A stretch of 7,628 nucleotides of DNA, taken from JBEGQX01 sp041180805. Its GTDB lineage: Bacteria; Planctomycetota; Planctomycetia; Gemmatales; Gemmataceae. The position numbers were made by a program, and so were the translations under genes. The first letter of the stretch is position 1, and each line of letters starts with the position of its first letter. Location of the stretch: positions 1-7,628 of the forward strand of contig JBEGQX010000141.1 of NCBI GenBank assembly GCA_041180805.1. Direction: 5' to 3'. Below the pieces are notes generated by a model. That model was not told where the DNA came from. It saw only the letters and a list, made by a program, of their open reading frames with translations, and made no database searches. Positions 1 through 5,821 of the stretch are shown piece after piece.

Positions 1-793
1 GGGCCTTTGGTTGAGCCAAAGGAGCTGGATTATTCCAATTTGGGGCCACCGGCTGGGCTGGAACAATTCCGTTTCCACGAACACCGCTGTTAATCGTGCT
101 GGGGTTTGGACTGATGGATTCGCTAACACCAGGAGCAGCTACCGCGGGTGCAGGAGTTGGAACTGCCTTTTGTTCCTGAACGCCGGGAGCCATCGCTGGT
201 GCCGGGGTTGGCGCTCCAACAGGAGTTGGGCAGGTGTTGCAGGGTGCTGCAGCCTGGGGGAAAATCGGCGCACCAACTGTTGTGGTGGAGCACGTTGTCT
301 GTGGTTCGTAATAGTAGGATTGCTTGTAGCTGGTTACCGGCTTGGCAGCAGTCCTGAGAACATAAGAGGTAACAGGGCAGTTTTGCGCCTTTAGGGAATA
401 GCTTGTCACAGGTGTGTTAACCGTCTGATATCCACAAGAGCAGGGATCATAGTAATAGCTGGTCTTGTAAGAGGTAACAGGCTCGTAGTAGTAGCTGGTT
501 TTGTAAGTGGTAACCGGTTCGTAATAGGAAGTTTGTTCATAGGTTGTTACTGGTTCGTAGTAAAACTTTTGAACATAACGGGTGGTGCAAGGGTTGCAAT
601 TTTGCTGCACGCATGCCGGTGTTGGGCATGGGGAAGCTGCAACCGGAGCAGGTTGGTAGTTGGATGTTGAGGTGTTCGATTTGTTAAAACAGGTCGCTTG
701 GTAAACATTATTCCAACCGGCGAAAACCTGTGACTGGGAAAGTGCGAGGACCGCAAAGGCCCCGGCGAATAGTTTTTTCTTCAAGTTCATCAT
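1..793 (-). CDS. Secreted tyrosine/proline-rich repeat protein (partial, C-terminus beyond left edge)
   Basis: An open frame of 264 codons runs without a stop from ATG at 793 to the left edge, so the C-terminus is missing. A clear ribosome site, GGAGG at 801-805, lies 7 nt before this ATG; a second ATG follows directly at 790. The protein opens with a Sec-type signal peptide: a Lys-rich start (K5-K7), a hydrophobic core at about 8-18, and a likely signal peptidase I cut after VFA (A25). Residues 35-70 are Cys/Pro-rich (C35, C56, C61, C66, C69). Residues 77-167 form a Tyr/Pro repeat of about 12 residues. Residues 185-265 are low-complexity Pro/Ala, with a near-duplicate TPAPAMAPGVQE and TPAPAVAAPGVSE. 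I recall similar YYEPVTTY-type proteins in planctomycetes but can name no function. A surface or cell-envelope structural role is inferred from the signal peptide and repeats. It is separated from tpx by a terminator and 340 noncoding bases, so it is probably its own transcription unit. Confidence 0.85.
   Translation of the reverse strand, partial: MMNLKKKLFAGAFAVLALSQSQVFAGWNNVYQATCFNKSNTSTSNYQPAPVAASPCPTPACVQQNCNPCTTRYVQKFYYEPVTTYEQTSYYEPVTTYKTSYYYEPVTSYKTSYYYDPCSCGYQTVNTPVTSYSLKAQNCPVTSYVLRTAAKPVTSYKQSYYYEPQTTCSTTTVGAPIFPQAAAPCNTCPTPVGAPTPAPAMAPGVQEQKAVPTPAPAVAAPGVSESISPNPSTINSGVRGNGIVPAQPVAPNWNNPAPLAQPKA
293..565 (-). repeat. Tandem 36-nt / 12-residue coding repeat (YYEPVTTYKTSY type)
   Basis: Within the secreted protein, proline recurs at residues 81, 93, 105, 117, 128, 140, 152 and 164, a spacing of 12 with one 11-residue step. 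Each proline is usually followed by V-T-(T/S)-Y and preceded in the outer units by Y-Y-E or Y-Y-D. The first three units are nearly identical (YYEPVTTYxTS). The fourth is a Cys variant (YYDPCSCGY). Units five to seven keep only PVTSY, and the eighth restores YYYEP. The third codon positions differ between units, so the repeat has been kept at protein level and is not a fresh DNA duplication. Confidence 0.85.
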
Positions 794-836
794 GATTCAT
801 CCTCCAACCAGAACAATCCATTTGAGCTGGCAAAAA

Positions 837-856
837 ATTGTAGGTCTTCAAAGACC
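837..856 (-). promoter_or_regulatory. Possible promoter/operator: -10-like TACAAT abutting a 6-bp palindrome
   Basis: On the minus strand GGTCTTTGAAGACC (856-843; 6-bp arms, 2-nt centre) is followed directly by TACAAT (842-837), which matches the sigma-70 -10 consensus at five of six bases. No good -35 hexamer lies 16-18 nt upstream, so if this is a promoter the palindrome could be an activator or repressor site in the spacer. The start codon at 793 would give a leader of roughly 35-40 nt. This is a weak call from consensus matching alone. Confidence 0.25.
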
Positions 857-876
857 AATTAAAGCTCAAATTCCCT

Positions 877-897
877 CAAAAATTCTGATAATTTTTG
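877..897. repeat. AT-rich inverted repeat upstream of the repeat-protein gene
   Basis: CAAAAATT (877-884) and AATTTTTG (890-897) are perfect 8-bp inverted arms around a 5-nt loop. A further C/G pairing outside (874-875 with 898-899) is possible if T876 is bulged. It lies about 85 nt upstream of the start codon at 793. The arms are almost all A/T, so RNA folding would be weak; it could be a protein site or chance in an AT-rich stretch. Confidence 0.35.
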
Positions 898-1093
898 GGA
901 AAATAAAACTATTCACTCAAGTTAAAGGAGTTTTTTGCCGGCGCAATCAAATTGAGGTCTTAACAGGTAGAAATATGGAGAGGATCGGCAGAATAATTAG
1001 AAATGACGGAATAATCGTTTCCTTTGGAACCATTCATTCCCTTTTGCCTATTTTTACGCATTACGACAATCAGCGATCCCATGAAATGACAAA

Positions 1094-1116
1094 CCCCGCT
1101 GGTACACCCAGCGGGG
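1094..1116 (-). terminator. Rho-independent terminator after tpx
   Basis: CCCCGCTGG (1094-1102) and CCAGCGGGG (1108-1116) form a perfect 9-bp GC-rich stem with a 5-nt loop. It begins 17 nt past the tpx stop codon. Read on the minus strand, the stem is followed by TTTGTCATTT, a short broken T-tract. Position, stem strength and orientation all fit termination of the sulfotransferase-tpx transcript, which would insulate the repeat-protein gene further left. The imperfect T-tract is the only weak point. Confidence 0.75.
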
Positions 1117-1133
1117 CTTACCCAGGTTACCTT

Positions 1134-1652
1134 TTACAGACATTTTTTAAGAGCACCTAAGGCCGCATCATAATTCGGGTGGTTCGTTACTTCTTTCACA
1201 TACTCCGCATGAACCACTTTTCCCGAGGCATCCAATACAAACACCGCGCGGGTCAACAATGGCAATGGCAATCCTTCCAACAATACACCATACTGCTTGC
1301 CAAACGAATGGTCATGGCAATCGGAAAGTGTTTGCATGGTGGTAATACCTTCGGCGCTGCAATACCGTTTTTGCGCGAACGGCAAATCCAGGCTTACAGT
1401 ATAGGCGGCAACCTTGTCCTTTAGGCTGGCAAGTTCCGTTTCAAATTTCTTGGTTTGCAGGTTGCAAACTCCGGTGTCCAAGGAGGGAACCACGCTGAAA
1501 AGTCTGGGCTTATTTCCGGTGCCGGCCAGATTCACAATATCCAGGCCCACCAGACATTTGAAATCGGGGGCCAGGTCTCCAACCCTTATTTCCGGTCCAA
1601 CCAATGTTTTCACTTCATTCTTGAAAGTTACCGCGTTCTCTCGACGAATCAT
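1134..1652 (-). CDS. tpx: Thiol peroxidase, Tpx-type atypical 2-Cys peroxiredoxin
   Basis: A complete 172-residue protein of normal Tpx length. Tpx reduces H2O2 and alkyl hydroperoxides in the cell interior, using thioredoxin as electron donor. The peroxiredoxin active site PxxxTxxC is intact at 56-63 (PSLDTGVC), giving peroxidatic Cys63 and Thr60. The resolving Cys98 sits in DLPFAQKRYC, as in E. coli Tpx (Cys61/Cys95), and the conserved active-site Arg is R135 (LLTRAVFVLD). Further cysteines occur at 33, 112 and 171. The start is fixed by AGGAGG at 1658-1663, 5 nt before ATG, and by the family-typical N-terminus ENAVTFK. There is no signal peptide. The sulfotransferase gene ends 26 nt upstream, so the two are probably co-transcribed, with a terminator just downstream. 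No oxidative-stress operator was recognised. Confidence 0.95.
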   Translation of the reverse strand: MIRRENAVTFKNEVKTLVGPEIRVGDLAPDFKCLVGLDIVNLAGTGNKPRLFSVVPSLDTGVCNLQTKKFETELASLKDKVAAYTVSLDLPFAQKRYCSAEGITTMQTLSDCHDHSFGKQYGVLLEGLPLPLLTRAVFVLDASGKVVHAEYVKEVTNHPNYDAALGALKKCL

Positions 1653-1678
1653 ATGAACCTCCTGGGATTAGTTTTTCT

Positions 1679-2830
1679 TCAAACCTCACACATTTCAGGA
1701 TCCTTGCGATCATAACCATAGCGGTCGATCACATGGCCCCAACGCTCGTTGATTTCGCGCACCACCCTGCGCTTCAGGGACTTGTATTTGTTGGTTTTGT
1801 AATCCTTGCGATTATCCAGGTATTCCCTCAGGTGGGGAACCAAAGGGCCTATGTCACCCAGTTCCAGTTTTTCGTAAATCTGTTCCATATGGGAAAAAGG
1901 ATCCTGCATCAGGTCTTCGTAGCGGATTTCAATGAACCGGTTGGGGGCTAACAATTTCTTGTCTCGTTCCACACAACCATAAAGCATTTCAAATTCGCGA
2001 AGGACCTTTTCTTCAATTCCATGAAAGGCAGGTGTCTGCATGCCATGAGTGCGATGCAGCGATTTCCAAAGGTTTACCGTGGATGGATAAACCACATAGG
2101 GATCCCGCACTATGTGGATAAACCTGGCATCCGGAAACATTTCCAAAAGAGTTGGAATCCGGGCGGTATGCGTGGGTGATTTCAGCACCAGTCTGCGATT
2201 ATCCTTGAAGGTTATCTCGGAAAGAAAACGGCCAAATGCCTTTTTCCACGAAGCCTTCACCTTGGGGTGCAGATTTCCAATCTCAAACGCATCCGGATCA
2301 GTTTCCGGGTTATTGGGAAAAGCAACCGAAAGGTAGGGTGATGGCTGCCCCATCATGCAAAGGGCGAATTCATCTTCCTGAGGCTTGTCCCAACCAGCTT
2401 CCATGTTGTCCATGGGGCGTTTGGTGGGGAGAAGGAAGTTGAAGTATTTCTTGAAGATTTCCTCGGTTAAAAGGAAATGATTCGGATCCAGGCAATGGTA
2501 CGTGTTTGGGAAGGTGTTGCGGGGATCCAGTATCATCAGTTCATGCATCAGGGTGGTGCCGGTGCGCCAATGGCCGATGATGAAAACCGGAGGCTTGTCA
2601 ATTTTTGTTTTGGAAGGAACATCACCGTACCAGGCTTGCTGCAGAAGCCTTAAGCCCAGATGAATCGTGCTGACGGCGGTGATATTCAAGCCAATGTAAA
2701 GCTTGCTTGGATAAATGAAGAGTTTGTTTTTTACCAGCAAACGCAGCCAGGCTTGCAGAATACAACCCTGCCACATGCGTGGCGCCCATTCCTGCTTCGG
2801 GGCTTTGTTTTTCTCTTCCAGACTCGACAT
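1679..2830 (-). CDS. PAPS-dependent sulfotransferase family protein
   Basis: A 383-residue protein of the bacterial Sulfotransfer_3-like family, which transfers sulfuryl from 3'-phosphoadenylyl sulfate to an acceptor. Numbering from the ATG at 2830, the 5'-phosphosulfate loop is GHWRTGTT at 86-93, after a beta strand (PPVFII). LKSPTHTAR lies at 216-224, and the 3'-phosphate-binding strand HIVRDPYVVYPST at 239-251 contains Arg242 and Ser250. RYEDL follows at 303-307. The N-terminal EWAPRMWQG and a hydrophobic patch near 38-66 look peripheral; there is no clear signal peptide, so cytoplasmic or membrane-associated action is likely. The frame is open up to a TTG at 2872, but neither start has a strong ribosome site. 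I prefer ATG because the 14 extra residues look unlike the family. The acceptor cannot be read from the sequence; protein, lipid or glycan are all possible. It is 26 nt upstream of tpx. Confidence 0.88.
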   Translation of the reverse strand: MSSLEEKNKAPKQEWAPRMWQGCILQAWLRLLVKNKLFIYPSKLYIGLNITAVSTIHLGLRLLQQAWYGDVPSKTKIDKPPVFIIGHWRTGTTLMHELMILDPRNTFPNTYHCLDPNHFLLTEEIFKKYFNFLLPTKRPMDNMEAGWDKPQEDEFALCMMGQPSPYLSVAFPNNPETDPDAFEIGNLHPKVKASWKKAFGRFLSEITFKDNRRLVLKSPTHTARIPTLLEMFPDARFIHIVRDPYVVYPSTVNLWKSLHRTHGMQTPAFHGIEEKVLREFEMLYGCVERDKKLLAPNRFIEIRYEDLMQDPFSHMEQIYEKLELGDIGPLVPHLREYLDNRKDYKTNKYKSLKRRVVREINERWGHVIDRYGYDRKDPEMCEV

Positions 2831-2915
2831 GTCACCAATCCCGGGAAAGAAGTCTATGCTTTTATTCTGCAAGCCTTGGGGGGATCTTCAAGCGGATTTG
2901 GTAACTCGGCCCTGT

Positions 2916-4355
2916 TTAGAACAGTTCCCGGATGGGCTGACCATGGTCCAGGATGAATTTTGGCCTGCCAGTGGGATCTTGATAAATGGCATCCAGCGGG
3001 ACATCCATGTGCTTATAAATGGTGGCTGCGATGTCACCCGGAAGAATGGGGCGTTCCTTGATGGTTCCGCCATCGGCCTCGGAAGCTCCAATCACCTGGC
3101 CGTGCCGAAGTCCGCCACCCGCCAGCACCATGGACATGATCTGGGGCCAATGGTTACGGCCATCCGTGCTACCCTGGGTGCCCATTTGCGGGGTTCTTCC
3201 AAATTCACCCATCGCAATCACAAGCACATCATCCAGCATTCCCCTTTCGCCAAGGTCATTCAAAAGCGTGGTATAGAAATGATCAAACAGGGGAAGCAAA
3301 GGTTTCAATCCTTTGCCGATGCCACCATAAGGCGGAATATTATCGCCATGGTTATCCCAAGTGCCAGAGGCGGTGTGGTAACTGAGGTCGATGGTAACAA
3401 AGCTGACACCAGCCTCGACAAGCCTGCGAGCAAGAAGCACTTGTTGGCTCCAGAGGTGATTGCCGTACTTTTCCCGAATATTCTTTGGCTCAAGGGAGAT
3501 ATCAAAGGCTTCCCTTGCCCTGGGGCCGGAGACAATTTCCAGAGCCTGCTGAGAGAAACGATCCATGGCATCAAAGTTGCCTGACTTATCCATATCCCTG
3601 CGCAGGGTGTCAAAGCTTTTCATCAGCGTGGTGCGGTCACCAACACGGGATATATCCACCTCGTTGGGTAGCTTGAACAGGTTGGCCTCGCTGAATTTGC
3701 CGGTATCCACGCCAACATTGGTGTAGATGGGTAGCTTTGTGGCTTGTTCGCCAGGGAACGGATCATACTGCTTGCCTAGGTAACCGCCAAAGGCAATGTG
3801 CGATCGCGATTTTGCAAAGGTCACATAAGCGGGCATCGCAGGATGATTGGAGCCATGATACTTGGAGACAATCGATGCGATGGCGGGGTAGTTTCTGGCT
3901 TCAGGATTAACCCGCGGTTCGGCGGTGGTGTTGGCTGTCTGCATGACCATGTTCGGTTCATGGTTGCTACCTTTGGCATCCACAGAACGAATCAGTGTTA
4001 TCTTGTCTAAAATTGCAGCTTGCTTGGGAAGATGCTCGCAAATGCGCACGCCTGGCAGGGCAGTGTTAATGGTGCCGAAGGGGCCACGATTTTGCAGGGG
4101 TCTGTCGGGCTTTGGATCCCAAGTGTCGATCTGGCTGGGGCCACCGGTCATCCAAAGAAGGATCACGGATTTGCCCGAACTAGCACTCTTGCCTTTTGAG
4201 GCAGCCTGGGCTCTGTGTTTCAAAAGGTTTGGAAGGGTAAGGCCGCCCATTCCCGCCAAGCCCACTTTAAGGAAGTTTCTGCGCGAGGACGCCACCAATC
4301 CCTCGCGTTCGAGCGGGTTCAGAAATCCGAAAGCGTGTGGGTGTTGGTGTGCCAT
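2916..4355 (-). CDS. DUF1501 protein, Tat-exported (GGPSQ subtype)
   Basis: A complete 479-residue DUF1501 protein; as I recall the family is placed in the alkaline phosphatase/sulfatase superfamily, but its chemistry is unproven. A twin-arginine signal, SRRNFLK at 24-30, precedes a hydrophobic Gly-rich stretch (31-45), so the folded protein should be exported. Candidate metal-site motifs are GGPSQIDTWDPKP at 71-83, NHGDN at 335-339, GEFGRTP at 383-389 and GRNHWP at 399-404. The C-terminus ends in GRPKFILDHGQPIRELF. ATG at 4355 is the first possible start, since a TAA in frame lies 8 codons upstream; no Shine-Dalgarno sequence is visible. The gene follows the oxidoreductase by 126 nt and precedes the sulfotransferase by 85 nt. 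Blocks such as GDRT, MLDDV and GEFGRTP match the paralogue at 5822-7219, so both arose by old duplication. The substrate is unknown. Confidence 0.92.
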   Translation of the reverse strand: MAHQHPHAFGFLNPLEREGLVASSRRNFLKVGLAGMGGLTLPNLLKHRAQAASKGKSASSGKSVILLWMTGGPSQIDTWDPKPDRPLQNRGPFGTINTALPGVRICEHLPKQAAILDKITLIRSVDAKGSNHEPNMVMQTANTTAEPRVNPEARNYPAIASIVSKYHGSNHPAMPAYVTFAKSRSHIAFGGYLGKQYDPFPGEQATKLPIYTNVGVDTGKFSEANLFKLPNEVDISRVGDRTTLMKSFDTLRRDMDKSGNFDAMDRFSQQALEIVSGPRAREAFDISLEPKNIREKYGNHLWSQQVLLARRLVEAGVSFVTIDLSYHTASGTWDNHGDNIPPYGGIGKGLKPLLPLFDHFYTTLLNDLGERGMLDDVLVIAMGEFGRTPQMGTQGSTDGRNHWPQIMSMVLAGGGLRHGQVIGASEADGGTIKERPILPGDIAATIYKHMDVPLDAIYQDPTGRPKFILDHGQPIRELF

Positions 4356-4395
4356 GTTTGAAGTCTGTGTAAGCTTTTAGCGGGAGGATTTTAAG

Positions 4396-4401
4396 AGTAT
4401 A
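4396..4401 (-). promoter_or_regulatory. Possible -10 box upstream of the DUF1501 gene
   Basis: TATACT on the minus strand matches the sigma-70 -10 consensus at five of six bases and lies 41-46 nt before the ATG at 4355, inside the 126-nt gap after the oxidoreductase gene. The hexamer 17 nt upstream (TGGCTT) is a poor -35. If used, it would give a leader of about 34 nt lacking a ribosome site and let this DUF1501 gene be expressed separately from the oxidoreductase. Confidence 0.3.
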
Positions 4402-4481
4402 GCCCACAATACAGCTTAAAGCCAGCCGAAATGCGGTTGTGAAGCGGTTTAGCCCAGTGCCGGTGGGAATGGTTTTGGCTG

Positions 4482-5771
4482 CTAAATCTTGGGCAGTTCA
4501 AACCCTTTGCGTGCCTCACGGCCCACGAATTTGTTGGCTTCTGCTTCATCAAATGTTTCGGTCGCAGGATCAAACTTCAGCTTCTTGCCGGTTCTCCAGG
4601 CAATGTTGCCGGCATGGCAAAGCACACTGCTTTGGTGCCCCTGTTCGATTTCCTGATTCAGGTCTTCTCTCTTGCGGGTTTTCACACAGTCCAGAAAGTT
4701 GCGAATATGCAACGGCAGTGGCGATGGGCTGGTGCCTTGCTTCACAAGCTTGTTGTCTTTGTCGAAGGCTTTCCAGTTTGAATTGGAAATGAGAACCCAA
4801 CCGCCTTCGCCATAGATGGCGGCACCCTCGGTAAGGTCATGCAGTTTGGGTCTGGACCAGATGCGCATTTCGTAGACCAGAATTCTGTCCGCATATTCGT
4901 AAGTCACCTGCATGGTGTCGGGCCATTCCTGGGCATCGTTGAAGAAATATTTTCCACCCGCTGTGCTGATCGATTTCGGGTAACCTGTGGCACCCAGGGC
5001 ATACCTGCCGTAGTCCAGGCGGTGAACGCCATCATTGCCCAAGTCGCCACAGCCATAATCAAAGAACCATCTCCACGAGCCATGAAATCTGCGCTGGTTG
5101 AAAGGTCGTTTGGGCGCTGCCCCAAGCCAAAGGTCATAGTCCACCCCGTTGGGGACATCGCTGTCCGGCACCGCATTGACCGGGCTCTGCCGGTCAGTTT
5201 CCCAGCTTCTGCCAAAGATGGGTTTACCAATGTTCCCCGCCTTGATGTACTCGACCGCCTCTTTCAAGAACGCTGCGCTGCGGGCCTGGGTTCCCATCTG
5301 CACCATGCGGTTGTACTTGCGAGCCGCGGCGACCATGGTCTTGCCCTCGGCAATATTGTGGCCATCCGGCTTTTCCACATACACATCCTTGCCTGCCATG
5401 CAACCATGAATGCAGGGCAGGGCATGCCAGTGATCCGGCGTGCCTATCACGAAGGCGTCAATCGATTTGTCATTCAAAATGTCTTGATAGTTGACAACAA
5501 GCCTGGGTTCTTTTCCTGTCTTTGCCTTGATCTCGGCTGCCTTGCGGGTTCGCACCGATTCATCGATATCCACTATATGGGTGACATCGACATCCGTTTG
5601 GTTGGCAAAGTTTGCCAATAGGGAACCTCCCTGGCCACGAACACCAATGCAGGCCACCCTGATTTTGTCATTGGGGCCAGCCAGCACATCCCTTGGCCCT
5701 GCAACAAAATAACCTGCGGAGAGTGCGCTTGCTGCCTTCAAAAAGGACCTGCGATTTGTTCCCTTTTGCAT
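4482..5771 (-). CDS. Gfo/Idh/MocA-family oxidoreductase, Tat-exported
   Basis: A complete 429-residue NAD(P)-dependent oxidoreductase of the Gfo/Idh/MocA family, which typically oxidises or reduces sugars, sugar acids or inositols. A twin-arginine signal, NRRSFLK at 6-12, leads a hydrophobic stretch to about residue 25, so it should act with bound cofactor outside the cytoplasm. The Rossmann fold follows: ACIGVRGQGG at 40-49, acidic IVDID at 66-70, and GTPDHWHA at 110-117. The EKP motif with catalytic-type Lys134 is at 133-135, continuing as DGHN where family members I recall usually have LxHN. The C-terminal domain carries GNDGVHRLDYGRY at 245-257. The start is supported by GGAG at 5780-5783, 8 nt before ATG. 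It begins 50 nt after the stop of the DUF1501 gene at 5822-7219, with no terminator visible, so the pair is likely an operon and may share a substrate. The exact reaction cannot be assigned. Confidence 0.93.
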   Translation of the reverse strand: MQKGTNRRSFLKAASALSAGYFVAGPRDVLAGPNDKIRVACIGVRGQGGSLLANFANQTDVDVTHIVDIDESVRTRKAAEIKAKTGKEPRLVVNYQDILNDKSIDAFVIGTPDHWHALPCIHGCMAGKDVYVEKPDGHNIAEGKTMVAAARKYNRMVQMGTQARSAAFLKEAVEYIKAGNIGKPIFGRSWETDRQSPVNAVPDSDVPNGVDYDLWLGAAPKRPFNQRRFHGSWRWFFDYGCGDLGNDGVHRLDYGRYALGATGYPKSISTAGGKYFFNDAQEWPDTMQVTYEYADRILVYEMRIWSRPKLHDLTEGAAIYGEGGWVLISNSNWKAFDKDNKLVKQGTSPSPLPLHIRNFLDCVKTRKREDLNQEIEQGHQSSVLCHAGNIAWRTGKKLKFDPATETFDEAEANKFVGREARKGFELPKI

Positions 5772-5821
5772 GATAGTTTCTCCAAGGATTCAGGTGGGAA
5801 GGGTTGGGTTTTGAAAAAAGG

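Larger units (their letters stand above)
794..1093. other. AT-rich noncoding stretch upstream of the repeat-protein gene
   Basis: About 300 bases between the tpx terminator and the start of the secreted repeat protein. No convincing gene is present: the best minus-strand frame is about 33 codons (1061-961) with no ribosome site. The stretch is visibly richer in A and T than the flanking genes and must hold the promoter of the repeat-protein gene. It contains two small inverted repeats, listed separately, but no unambiguous -35/-10 pair. Confidence 0.6.

Noticed and set aside
4..22. 7-bp inverted repeat CCTTTGG/CCAAAGG with a 5-nt loop, terminator-like
   Set aside because: It lies inside the open frame of the repeat protein (codons for P-L-A-Q-P-K), has no T-tract, and the gene continues past it.
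11..394. 127-codon plus-strand open frame
   Set aside because: Antisense to the secreted repeat protein; its Trp/Arg/Gly/Ser-rich composition mirrors Pro/Thr/Ala codons on the other strand.
961..1061. 33-codon minus-strand frame in the intergenic stretch
   Set aside because: No ribosome site, no recognisable features, length expected by chance.
792..1160. 122-codon plus-strand open frame covering the noncoding stretch
   Set aside because: It has no domain or plausible ribosome site, overlaps the tpx terminator and end of tpx, and sits in AT-rich sequence expected to hold a promoter.
2831..2872. TTG start at 2872 for the sulfotransferase (14 extra residues)
   Set aside because: No usable ribosome site at proper spacing, and the added residues do not resemble the family; ATG at 2830 preferred, though not certain.
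2715..3584. 289-codon plus-strand open frame
   Set aside because: It lies antisense to the well-supported DUF1501 and sulfotransferase genes and its translation shows no domain; it looks like a shadow of the minus-strand coding.
4839..5621. 260-codon plus-strand open frame
   Set aside because: Entirely antisense to the oxidoreductase, with no recognisable motif and no ribosome site noted; a coding shadow.
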